Positions 35,443 to 46,673 of a stretch of DNA of 64,000 bases are shown piece after piece. The first letter of the stretch is position 1; the number at the start of each line of letters is the position of its first letter. The notes under the pieces were generated by a model. It had not been told where the DNA came from. It worked only from the letters and a program-made list of their open reading frames with translations, and did no database searches. Where the stretch lies: contig CAWZYM010000398.1 of the NCBI GenBank assembly GCA_963966185.1, positions 124,001 through 188,000 of the forward strand, written 5' to 3'. This DNA comes from Rhabditoides inermis. Lineage: Eukaryota > Nematoda > Chromadorea > Rhabditida > Rhabditidae. Made by a program: the position numbers and the translations under genes.

Positions 35443-36686
35443 TCGGCCCATCGCCGGCCGATTTCATAGAATGTGTCATAGACGGCGCGCCATAATATGT
35501 TCCACCCTCCTCCCCCAATATACCTGTACAGCCTGTGTGGCGTCATTGAAGTTGTAGTCGCCGATTGAGTGAGAGAGCTAGTCCCAAATTGAATGATGTT
35601 TATTTATGCGTTGAAGTTTGTCATGTCCCCCACCGTCCCCATACTCTGCTCAGAATCTCACTTATCCTCCGTTTAGCATCGATGAACCGCATGTCTCCTA
35701 CACATAATCACGCACGAGCTACCAAATGAACAAAGAAAGAGAGAACGTCATTTTGCACGTCACTATAGGCCTTGTCCCCGTGTCTTATATCGATCATATT
35801 GATGCGCTCCCATATCTATACATAACTTGGATGAATCATCTTGATTTCTTGGCAGTTTTTGTTTTGTTTATCTCACCTACTTGGCACATTCACACGGTGC
35901 ATTCACATTCCGAACCGCTTACTTACAATAATTATATTCATTTTGATTATAGAAATAATATCAATCAGATAACTTTAAAAAATGGAGAACTCCGGAAGCA
36001 TTAGAAACTAGGAAGAAACATTTGAAGAATCTTCTCCAATGCTTCATATTTTATTACGCAAAAAAATATGGAGGTATGGGGATTCGAACCCCAGACTTCT
36101 CGCATGCAAAGCGAGCGCTCTACCCCTGAGCTATACCCCCAATGAATTCCATGTCTGGCCCACGTGTGTTGTGCACTCACATTCAAACATACCATAAAAT
36201 ATATTTGAACAGATTGAAGGTTTATTTTACTGATCTACGACATTCTGTGAATTACTTACCTTTTTGTATTAGTGAACGAAATGATACGGAACAATGTCAC
36301 AGTACTTTCTACATCTACGGCATTGAGACTGGAGAGGAATCCTCGAAGACGATGACACTCTCGGAGACGTCTCTTCGCGATCGATCGTTGAAGCCCGGGT
36401 CTTCCGCAGTCGAAACTTCCCCAGACGCCGCAAGCAGGGCATCAAGCATCACCAACAAAGCGCATCCAAGGGGACCACCGAAATCCGTGTTGTTGGAACT
36501 CGCAGTATGCATTGTATTACTGTATTTTACCGTATCCCACCGTAATTTACGTAATCGATAACGTGTGCTACTTAATTCGAGATAAATATTCTGATTGTGA
36601 TGTATATGTTCAATTTCTAATTCTTACCCTTTGAGCTGTGTTATCACTTATCAGAACGGGAGATAACGCATGATGCCAGACCGACC
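35443..36686. other. Intergenic region containing one tRNA gene
   Basis: Apart from tRNA-Ala at 36069-36140, I see no supported gene here. An open frame at 36142-36561 ends in a hydrophobic segment but has no codon, splice or family support. Confidence 0.5.
36069..36140 (-). tRNA. tRNA-Ala (UGC)
   Basis: Read on the minus strand, the sequence folds as a full cloverleaf: acceptor stem GGGGGTA/TACCTCC, A box TAGCTCAGGGG, anticodon stem CTCGC/GCGAG with loop TTTGCAT giving anticodon TGC, T arm GGGGTTCGAATCCCC, and discriminator A. There is no intron. It is 72 nt long without CCA. Confidence 0.95.
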
Positions 36687-37680
36687 ATGTGGCGGATTGC
36701 AGGTGAGTCGAATTTCAAGATGTTTTAAAACTAATCAATACATATTGACATTGCAGTGCTTCTTTTCTCAACCGCCTTCCTCGCTTCGGCGCACCCCACA
36801 AACCTGTGAGTATCTAAAGAGAGAGGGAGGGAAAGAAAGAGAACATAAATTAGAAATCACAATTTCAGCAAGTGGGGCGACAAGTTGCCCGACTATGGTG
36901 TGCCCAACTTCTCCTGCCCCGCTGAGGTGCGTGTTGTCGGATGTTTATTTTACAATTGAATGTGCTTTTACATACCACAGTATTGCAGACGATGAAGGCT
37001 AGCGCGAGCGTGCCGACCAACGTCAACTCGGTTCGCCCGGCCGACATCAAGGTCGTCATGGCTATCGGAGACTCGCTCACCGTGAGTGGTTGGCATTCTA
37101 CATGTACTCATTGTGCACAGGCTGCGAACGGCGCGGGTGCCGAGGACCCGGTCGCCATCATTCTCCAGTACAGGTCAGTGGGCTCGTACAATGTTCATAG
37201 TTCATATAAGCTACCATTTATAGTTCACACATATCGATAAGACCGCTCCACTTTGTATTACTGTAATATACATTGGGATAAGCATTACACATGAGATATT
37301 CATGTCCGAAAATGCAATACAAGTATTGCAGAGGCCTCGCGTTCCAGATTGGCGGAGAGCACGAGCTCGAGACGCACGCCACCATTCCCAGTGAGTTCCT
37401 CGCCGCAACGAACTCGACATTACATTTACAGACTACCTCAAGAAGTTTAACAAGAACCTGTTCGGCTATTCGGTCGGCATCGGATCGCCCAACGTGTGGG
37501 AGGTATGTAGACTATAATTAAAAACACAAAATATGTATTACAGAGGAGATTATTATATCACCTTTCAGATCGCCTACCTGAACCTGGCTATGCCGGGCGC
37601 GCACGCGCATGACATGCCTGGACAGGCGAGGCAGCTCGTCGCCGCACTCAAGGCTCACCCCCAGGTGCGCGATCCCCCTC

Positions 37681-37733
<53 letters not shown>

Positions 37734-38017
37734 TTCTCCCTCTCTCTACCCCTTCTCTCCCTCACTGTAGCACTCTCTTCCAGAACGTCGACATGCAGAA
37801 CGACTGGAAGCTGTTCAACATCTTCATCGGCGGAAACGACGTGTGCAACATCTGCAGGCGCCCGGATGTGGGGATTTTGAAAACGGTTTTGATCACATAC
37901 ATTTTTCTCAGGAGTCGCCGGCTCTGTGGGTGTCGCAGATCCAGGAGGCTATTCAGATCATCTATGATAACGTGCCGAGGGTAAGCTATAGCCATTTGTC
38001 ATAAACTTTCTTTCTCT

Positions 38018-38065
<48 letters not shown>

Positions 38066-39097
38066 CCTTTCTTCCTCATACATTTTTCCTAAAAGTTCCA
38101 TTCAGGTTAATCTACGACAAGGTGCCGAGGGTTAAAAACTTGTCTTGACATACATAGTCCTCTATTTCATTTTTCCTAACCATTCAGGTGATCGTGTCGC
38201 TCACCTCTATGCTCCATCTGGAGATGGTGCGCAAAATCGACAAGAACGATCCGTTCTGTACTGCTCTTCATACGTGAGTCGAGCAAGTCGTAGTCGAATT
38301 TGTCTCCCTGTGTTGTTCTTGTTTATCCGTAACTTCGCATGTTCTACTAAACGTTCGAAGCCTCTCTCGCTATAGCTCAGTTGGTTCGAGCACCGCGTAG
38401 TGTAGTGGTTAGCGATACATATTATAACCTTATTATGTTCCTACATATGTCCTTTTTCAGCGCCGAGTGCCACTGCGAGAGCGACACCAACTTCACCAAC
38501 GCCCAGATCTCCGATGTGAATAGTTCTTTATATATATTTCTTTTTGCGTTTCACCGTGCGCCTTCTTGTGATCTGAGGATGTGAATATCTGATTATCGGT
38601 TTGCAAGCCGCGTGCATTATCAGTTGCTCGCTGCCGCCTTGTGGCTTGCCGCTTTGGTTTTTCGTGCCGCGTTTCCGGATGAGCTGATAAGAGCTGTGTA
38701 GACTGTGATCGAAGCATAGGATTATGGTTCAAGTTTCAAGTACATTAACCTAAATATAACACAAAAACATATTTTCAGGTGTGCAATGAGTACGCGCGCC
38801 TCGAGATGCAGCTACAGAACAACGCCACCTTCGAGGTATACCGTATACAATTCTTTTGTAAAGTTATTATATGTAGTGTCATCCTTAGTCTTCCTTTCGA
38901 TCCGTCCGCAGAGTACTCAGTTTCTTGGAACGGGGGTCTTTTCCTTCTTTTATTTCATATTTTCAGTTGTGAGTTATATGTCAATTGTATGTCTAAAATT
39001 CACATTTTAGCGCGACGACTTCACTCTCGTCACCCAGCCCTTCTTCTCCAACACTACCGTGCCCGCGATGAAGGTATCGATTGATTATCGATTGATT

Positions 39098-39143
<46 letters not shown>

Positions 39144-39604
39144 ATTTTGACAACTCAGGGTGATGTCGCCGATCTCGCGTTCTTCAGCCCGGACTGTTTC
39201 CACTTCTCCCAGAAGGTAGAGTTGTTATGCACTTTCTAGCGCACTTCGAAACCAGCAAAAACGTATTCACACATTGACAAAACGAACCCTCAGAAACGAG
39301 GAATGTGTCTTCCGCTAGTTGTCAGACAGGGATAACTTTGACATCATCGGGTTTCGAACCAGCGACTGGTCGAGTGATACGCTGGCGCGCTAGCCACTTG
39401 GCCACCACCACATGTGATCTTGAAAAGAGCAAGGGAAACGGGTCTTTCATGAGATGAGAAAAAGAACGAACTGTAATAACAATATTTTTAGGGTCACGGC
39501 ATCGTGTCGTCGTACCTGTGGGAGAACATCTTCCAGCCGGTGGGACAGAAGAGAACCATCGCCGATCTGAGCAACCCCGCGCCCCTAAAGTGCCCCGATG
39601 TGGT

Positions 39605-39654
<50 letters not shown>

Positions 39655-39778
39655 TTCTCTCTCCCTCTCTATCCCCCCTCTCTCTCCCTCTAACCTCTCC
39701 TCTTTTCAGTCGTGCCCCTTCATCCGCACTGTCAAGAACAGTCAGGACTGCAGCAAGTACATGACGCCGTCCGCCTAA
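36687..39778 (+). CDS. Secreted phospholipase B-like GDSL lipase
   Basis: About fifteen exons encode a phospholipase B (PLB1)-type GDSL/SGNH hydrolase. The ATG at 36687 opens a signal peptide (MWRIAVLLFSTAFLASA). Block I is VVMAIGDSLTAANGAGA with the nucleophile Ser. YRGLAFQIGGEHELETHATI follows, then AMPGAHAHDMPGQA and block III IFIGGNDVCNIC with the oxyanion Asn. Block V is FFSPDCFHFSQKGHG with the catalytic Asp-x-x-His arrangement. The end is homologous to PLB1 (LWENIFQPVGQK) and finishes with a Cys-containing tail. It likely hydrolyses phospholipid acyl chains outside the cell or in lysosomes. CT microsatellites fill three introns, one intron holds a decayed copy of an exon end, and SINE copies flank the last exons. 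Confidence 0.9.
37687..39665. repeat. CT and TA microsatellites in lipase introns
   Basis: CT runs lie at about 37687-37745, 38020-38064 and 39606-39680. A TA run lies at about 39103-39140. All are in introns of the lipase gene. Confidence 0.9.
39277..39433 (-). mobile_element. tRNA-derived SINE, copy 1
   Basis: Read on the minus strand this is a tRNA-like head with A box (TGGCCAAGTGG) and B box (GGTTCGAAACC), followed by a unique body ending near TTCTGAGGGTTCGTTTT. It lies in an intron of the lipase gene, antisense to it. It is nearly identical to copy 2, with only about two substitutions over the first 140 bases. Confidence 0.8.
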
Positions 39779-39893
39779 TCACATATTGTGTAAATAAACA
39801 TTTATGTTCATTGAGACGTGAACTGATAAATTGTGCGCATGATAAAATTTACCTGAAAGATATACTCACATCACAAATTATATTAGGAGTTTC

Positions 39894-40054
39894 TCTTGCT
39901 CTTTCTTGAAAGATCACATGTGGTGGTGGCCAAGTGGCTAGCGCGTCAGCGTATCACTCGACCAGTCGCTGGTTCGAACCCCGATGATGTCAAAGTTATC
40001 CCTGTCTGACAACTAGCGGAAGACACATTCCTCGTTTCTGAGGGTTCGTTTTGA
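39894..40054 (+). mobile_element. tRNA-derived SINE, copy 2
   Basis: This is the inverted partner of copy 1, 0.5 kb away and just downstream of the lipase stop. It has the same A box and an intact B box (GGTTCGAACCC) and the same body. The acceptor-stem ends do not pair, so it is a SINE rather than a working tRNA gene. Confidence 0.8.
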
Positions 40055-40420
40055 CGACGGTTTTGTAGTTTACGAAATGTGCGAGCAAGTACATAACACC
40101 TCTACCTTCTGGGAGCAATGGAAACAGCGGCATCGCCTTATAAAGTTGTCATAAGGAATATATCCATCAGAGTTTTTTTTTTGCATTGCACGCGTTAGTA
40201 ATTGAAAACCATAAATAATTTTCAATCATTTGGTTATACTTAGTGATCAATACGAGCTCTACCGTATGAGTTTCCAACAGTCACATTCGCAATGTTGCTG
40301 CAAGATAACGCGTCGATAAGATCACACGGGAGCTTGCAGTCTGTCCCGCAATCGATGTCTGATATACACTCAACATACAACTATTTTTCTCCATATTGCC
40401 ATATTTAACTTATTTCAGTG

Positions 40421-42221
40421 ATGTTACCACTGTGCGTGCTGGCTCTAGCAGGCATCGCAGCAGCCGCTGATCCGCAACTCGTGCACACTCAGATTGTCAG
40501 TTTCACAGTTTCCCACTCGCTTATTCCATGCTATGCGATTCAGGTGTTCCGCCATGGCGACCGCACACCTACGGGAACCTACAAGACGGACCCGTATCAG
40601 GAGAGCTACTGGGGCCTGCCGTGGGGAGAACTCACAAAGGTAAGAGGAATGAGTAGAACTAGAGAAGATGTTTTCCTTTCAGATTGGCATGGCGGAGCAG
40701 TACACTCAGGGCGAGAAGCTGCGCCACATCTACCAGAACAAGTATCAGCTGGTCGACAGCCAGTACAACTCGGAGCAGGTGACGTCATGAGCTGACCGTA
40801 ATCAATGACGTCACAGGTGTCCGTGCACACAGCTGAGACGAACCGCTGCGTGCAGTCGGCAATGTCGCACATGGCAGGCTTCTTTGCGAACGCCACCAAG
40901 CTGCGCCCCAGCATTCCGGTATGGGAGAAATGTCATGAGTGAGGGAAATAAATACCTTGCTCATCAGGGCTGGCCGAGCGGCTACACACCTGTTGCGATG
41001 GTGATGAACGGAAATGATAGGGTGAGTTGAGATATGACAAAGACAATGCTAACACGAACTGTAGTCAGCACATTATTATTTTCTCTGATTCCTGATGTCA
41101 TCTCATTTACACGGTTATTATTATTATTATTATTATAACTCTCGTGTTTAGTTGATGGAGCCCGGCACGAACTGTCAGCGCGCCAAGGAGATCCTGGTGG
41201 AGAGACTCGCGCACATCAAGTTCATCGAGTGGCTCGCCACCAAGGCGGTGAGCATGAGACCACGAGGTTCGGTTACCAACATTTTCAGGGCATGATCGAG
41301 ACTCTGGAGAAGAACAGCGGCGAGACGCTCACGCACCTCTTCGACTCGAACATCTACGACTCGGCGAGGATCGAGGTGAACACGGATATTCTATGAAGTG
41401 AATTCCCTTTTTTGCCTATTTCAGAAACTGTACTACAACCTCACTTTGCCTGCGTGGTTCACTGACGATCTTTTCAACGAGTTCGTGTCGACTGCCGAAC
41501 GCGCGCAGGACTTCATCTACGGATTCCGTGCGTTCTTTTAAACACAACACGAAAGCTAAATTCTCTTGCAGCCGACTTTGGTGTGGGCATGCAGACCGAG
41601 TCGGCGCGACTGCGCGGCGGACCGCTCCTCAACCAGTTCATCGCCAACATACAGGCAGCAGTCGACGGCGGCGCCATGAAATACCAGGTCTACTCGGGGG
41701 TGAGTTGAATCAGACAGATATATTTATCACTTTCCTACAGCACGACACCACCATCACTGCTCTGCTCGCGTGTCTGGGCTCCAAGTTCGCAGTTCTTGGT
41801 ACTCACCAGCCGGACTACGCCTCCGTCCTCGTCGTCGAGACATGGAGGGGCACCGATGGAAAGTATAGTGTCAGAGTATGTGAACTAGAAAATAACGTGA
41901 TTATATGTGCTTGTTGCAGTTCCTCTACTCGGCCAACGCAGGCTCGCCGTTCAAGGTGAGTCACTGTTTATTGTCATGTCATGCCCTGATTGCGGCTTCT
42001 GGGAAAGTGCCGAACATCAGCGCACTGGCATCACAAGGAATTATTATGATGTCTGTGCGGTGATGTTCAAAAAAAAACAAAAACAACCCATTATCTAGGC
42101 GTTCACCAGCTCAATCACGGGCTGCGGCGGCGGTGACCTGTGCGATCTGGACACGTTCATCGCCCGCTCCGAGCCCTACCGACCCAAGGACATCATCGAG
42201 GAGTGCGGACGCATCTTTTGA
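40421..42221 (+). CDS. Secreted histidine acid phosphatase
   Basis: About eleven exons encode a branch-2 histidine phosphatase. The signal peptide MLPLCVLALAGIAAA starts at 40421, directly after a TTTCAG that could be a trans-splice site. The catalytic motif VFRHGDRTP carries the phosphorylated His, and the acid/base pair is in YSGHDTTITALLACL. The usual RSTD-x-x-R segment appears as VHTAETNRCVQSA, keeping the second Arg but not the first. The remaining fold matches lysosomal/prostatic-type acid phosphatases (LRGGPLLNQFIANI, CDLDTF near the C terminus). It should hydrolyse phosphomonoesters in acidic or extracellular compartments. AATAAA follows at about 42237. Long worm families of these enzymes exist, so orthology is not assigned. 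Confidence 0.9.
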
Positions 42222-42377
42222 AGTTCGCTTATATGTAAATAAAACTATTCATTCACAATAGCATCCAAACATTCGATAAAACATATTATGTATGTACGTC
42301 ACCATGCACAGTATGACAACCAACGTGCCACCAGAGAGATCAAAAACACCAAAAAGCGAGGGGGAGAGTACTTAGTG

Positions 42378-45300
42378 TCAGGGAGAGTGCTGGCACTCGC
42401 GGTCGCACTTGTACTCGGCGCCTCTGGCCGTCCACTGAGAAGACTGTCCATCCAGCAATCCTCGCAGCCCGCACGGCAGAGACTGCAGAGACGAGACGTG
42501 GTGCAACAGACCGCGCGCCTGAACACATCACTGTATGAGTTATACTATATTTTCATCACCTTCTTCAACACAACGTCCACGTCCATGTGCATCGCCAGCG
42601 ACGAGAAGTAGAGGAGGATCTCGTCGTGTGGGAGATTCTGAAGATTTGTTGTATCCATACCATGCCTTGTTCTGCATACCTGCGCGACGATGTCTCCCCC
42701 GTAGATGGACACAATCGCCACGGCGATGAAGAGATGGAAAAATCCGGTGCGGTAGCGAGCCCAACACGCCTGCAGCACTAGCATCAGATACGCATGATTG
42801 TTTACGCTCACCTCCCATATCCTCAAAGAACCCTCCATTTTGAATTCGCGCTTGAAGAAGAGAAGTATCCAGCGGTGCACGAACATGAGTTGAAGTGCGT
42901 CACTCTTAATTTACAATTTCTTACATTATCGTACATAGTTTCGCACAAGAATGATACTCACATGTATTCTGGTCAAATGCGCGTGGAACTCGGGCAGCAA
43001 CAATCGCAGCAGCTCGCGTAGGTATTTCTAGAACCAATTGACTTTGACATATTCATATTTCCCGAATCTTTCTCACCAGCTGCTGTTCGAGGAGGCTCTC
43101 GTGTCCGGCGCGCGCGAATAGCGAAGTGCGCACGAGACCCGCGAACGCCCTGCAATGATAGGCGAAGATTAGAATGATAAGTTATAGCCGGATTGAATTC
43201 TATTTGGTATCCGTGACAATTTACATGTTGTGCACAATATGACATCAAAAACGTGAAAAAAATATATGAAAAAGGGTATGTAGGATGTAGCATACCAGTA
43301 GCTGTCGCTCTCGACCCGGAGTGTGGCGAGAATGGGCGCGAGTAGATCGCTCATGCCCTGCACGTAGCCCACCGAGCGGTGCGCAGACGCGTAGTTCAAC
43401 AGAATGTTACTGGAAATTATATAATGTTTAGTTTATCGCATGTATGTTTAATAGAGTATGCAAGAATTGCGGATAGACACTGGCGAAATGAGTGATAATA
43501 CGTGACAAAGTGAAACAAATGGTAAAGGGAACAGATATAGAAACTGTGCACCTGACACTGGCACTCACGTCAGCGTGTCGATGTTGGGGTTGTGGTCGCC
43601 GGTGTAGAAGGGGTGTTTGCGGTCGGTGCGCACCACGTCCTTCAGCACCGCCTGCTCGACCGCGTCCCACGCCTGACGCGACGACGACGAGTAGCGCTTC
43701 AGCCTGAAATGTACTTGTGTTATGGCAAAATAAGTTGGTCCACCTTCTTCTGCGAATCTTGCCGTACTTGGCGAACAGCTCCTTGCGAGTAGCCTCGCGC
43801 TCTTCTTCTGTCGTCTCCCACTCGTATACCTAAAAACTAAACATGTTAGGGAATCACGTGATAACACAATACCTGCAGCAGAAACGGCCAGATCTCACGT
43901 CGCAGGCCCGGCTCCATCGATGCAAAGTAGATCGCCGGAAATGTTTATTAATTTATTTGTAACTGTTTCTGTCTAAAAAAGAATACCTTTCTGATGGTTA
44001 GGCTGTCGTGAATCACTCCGGCGGCGTTCTTATACGCTGTCCAGAACTCGTGGGTGACATGTTTGTACAGGCCTTCTTCCTATAACCTCTGTGTGTGAAA
44101 AGCGAATCCACTGAAGAACTGACCGGGTCGCACTCTCTGCTCTGCACTTCTGGATGGAACACACGCAGTTTCTGGTCTGACTCCTGAAATGGAGAAAGGG
44201 ATTGTGAACAAGATAGTTATTGGCACCTGCTGTCCGTTCTTGGCGAATGCGTGCCACTGTTCGAATAGTTCCGCCAGCCGGTCCATGCCACCATGGTGAA
44301 AGTGGAGGATCTAGGTTTTATGAATAAACGTCATGCAACCAGGCAACCACATCATACAATAAAGTCACTCGTGCACTCTTCTCCTTACAAGCTTACAACA
44401 TGCTAAATCCTCTTCATCACCTTGTAATGCGCTTCATGACTGGAGATGACGAGTTGTCCACTCGTTTTCTCCGCATTCGAATAGAACAGACGCATCGAAC
44501 GCATCTTACCTGCAAGCAAGTCAATGGTATCAGCACTCATGCCTACTCTCGCTCACCTAGATCCACCGAGAATAAGCTGGGACTGGCCGTCTGCACATTG
44601 GTTAGACGGCTCTGAAACACGGTTTTATACACATCATTTTGACCATGTGAACTACACCCGCACCAATTGTTGATCACAAAACACCAATAGGATACACACG
44701 AGATATTCCTATTATAACAGATAACAACATTATACACGGCGCCGCGGATTACATTCAAGAGTTCATCCCGCAAGCGCAACGTGCTTTTCGTAACAACAAT
44801 CCCATACGATGTATTTTGTGAACGACATGATGATCGCTCAATGATATCACAAATAAACAGCGATAACACACACCTGCCGCAGCATGATCGCTAGTTTCTC
44901 GGCCGTTTGTTCGAGGGAACGACGACTGTCATGGACCCGCATCGGAATCACTTCGTCTTCCGTTGATGACGAACACTCGGTGTCAGTGTGCTCCGACACC
45001 GGCGCCTTAATAAGATCCGTTTATGATTATGACATCAAGAAAATGTACACACCTCGTGGTACGACGATGTCGACTGTCGAGTCAACACGATAGTTTCGCA
45101 CGCCTAAAAATCATGATGAAGTTTGCGTATGAAATTAGCTTACCTCATCGTCAGACGAGTCTTCACAGCTGCTGAGGCGCTGAAGAAATTGCTGCGGCTA
45201 AAATAGTGAAATAAACAGAAAATGCGCGGGAAAGCCACGCACACTTGGTGCGTGCGGCTCCGCGTTGCGCTCATGGTGAGGGGATACGCTGCGGATGCTG

Positions 45301-45775
45301 AAAAGATGATTGTTTATGAGGTACTACATTCACGATACCTGGCCGGATTCTTGTGAAGAGTAGTGTTCGGCAGCCAATTGAGCACAAGCGTCGGTCTTTC
45401 TACTCGATCTCCCTGTATATCACTTTCTTAGAAGCCATAATTTGCAACTAAACAATAAAACAAATCACGTTATTCTGCGATCGGCACGTAATCGTGAGGT
45501 ATCCGGGAGTGTGGCGCACTTCGTCGATCTGAAATAACATTAAAAAGTGAAGTAGGAGAATAGGAACATCACACATACATTATTCGCCTCGTCTTGATTC
45601 GCATCATGAACGCACACGTTGTTCTTCGAAAACACGACTTCTCCGTCGCGATCCGAGAAGAAGTTGTTATTACCTGGAGTATAACATAAATACAAACAAA
45701 CAAAACAATGTGCCTACCTCGAAAGGTGTTTATCGCGTCGTGCGCTCGTCTGAGAAAGTCGGTTAGCGTGGTCAT
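42378..45775 (-). CDS. TBC1D16: TBC1D16-like Rab GTPase-activating protein
   Basis: A multi-exon gene with a complete TBC domain. The N terminus (MTTLTDFLRRAHDAINTF, start 45775) leads to a segment characteristic of TBC1D15/16 proteins (SKNNVCVHD, PGYLTITCR, LVLNWLPNTTLHKNPA). The TBC domain has GLRREIWPFLLQVYEW, DVVRTDRKHPFY with the arginine finger of the IxxDxxR motif, SVGYVQGMSDLLAPIL with the glutamine finger of YxQ, HRWILLFFKREF, and EACWARYRTGFFHLFIAVAI. Both catalytic fingers are present, so it should stimulate GTP hydrolysis by a Rab (TBC1D16 acts on Rab4 in vertebrates). The last exon ends ...CDRECQHSP at a TGA at 42378. Confidence 0.9.
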
Positions 45776-46673
45776 CTCTAGAAACACGGCGTCAACGAAT
45801 CACGAACTTGGAGTCGTGCGCGTAATGAGGCGAGAGTCACGCGAGGCAAAGAGCGAGGCAACAACAACAACACGCAGAAACAGTGTGAGTGCCTTCGAAA
45901 CCCGGGGTGTGGCAGCAGCGGCGAGGAGGAAATAGCGTGGCGAAGTGGGAGGGCGCAGAGCATCGATTCTGCTCGCCAGCCGCCTCTGGGCGACGTCTGC
46001 CGCGGGGCGCATAAATGGGAGAATAGACAGAGCGACAGAGAGAAGGGGAATATATCACATCCAATTTTCATTAGGTGCGCGCCGCAGCAGCAGCCACTTT
46101 TTCCATGTGGCGGCGGCTCGGTTAATTGCCTCGGGGCAATGAGAACGAGGGGAGCGGACAAATGAGTGGAATCGATGCGTGGCCAGCGGATGAGCCACTT
46201 GACACTCGCAACACGAAAGCATATGTATACATGTGAACAACATGCATTTGGTCACGTTGTTTTTCCCATTGATGATTCAAACTGATATCACGATATCAGC
46301 ATAAAATCCTTTAAACATGTATTATCAACCGGAAAACTTATACAAATATGTAGTATATAGTATAATAAATTGTTTGTTTTGATCACAATTCCTAAACACA
46401 TATGCGATGCGTCTTCCCGAAAGCGCTTTTCGCAACATTGTGTACAAGCACTTTTTCGCCCTCTCGTCGTTATCTCTGTTTGCCTCTCGTTTCCGTTCCC
46501 CCCGAGCCACACGCCGCCAATGACAGGAGGGTAATATGGCCCGGGGATGAAAAGTGGATACACCTGTGTGGGGTATGCAATGGGCTGGCTGGTGTCACCC
46601 GATCCTGTCGGCGGTTCTATTGAGTGGAGGTGCGGCGGCCGCGGGCGAACGCACTGCCTGCCCCCGGTCGAGC
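45776..46673. other. Divergent promoter region, no gene seen
   Basis: This lies between the starts of the TBC gene (-) and the glutamate receptor gene (+). It has mixed composition with a GC-rich stretch at 45900-46100. No further gene is supported. Confidence 0.5.

Noticed and set aside
36142..36561. Plus-strand open frame ending in a hydrophobic segment
   Set aside because: It overlaps the edge of the tRNA gene, starts in AT-rich sequence and has no family or splice support.
39340..39416. Possible tRNA gene (A and B boxes)
   Set aside because: The 5' and 3' acceptor segments do not pair, there is no proper anticodon arm, and the body continues past the B box in both copies, so a SINE fits better.
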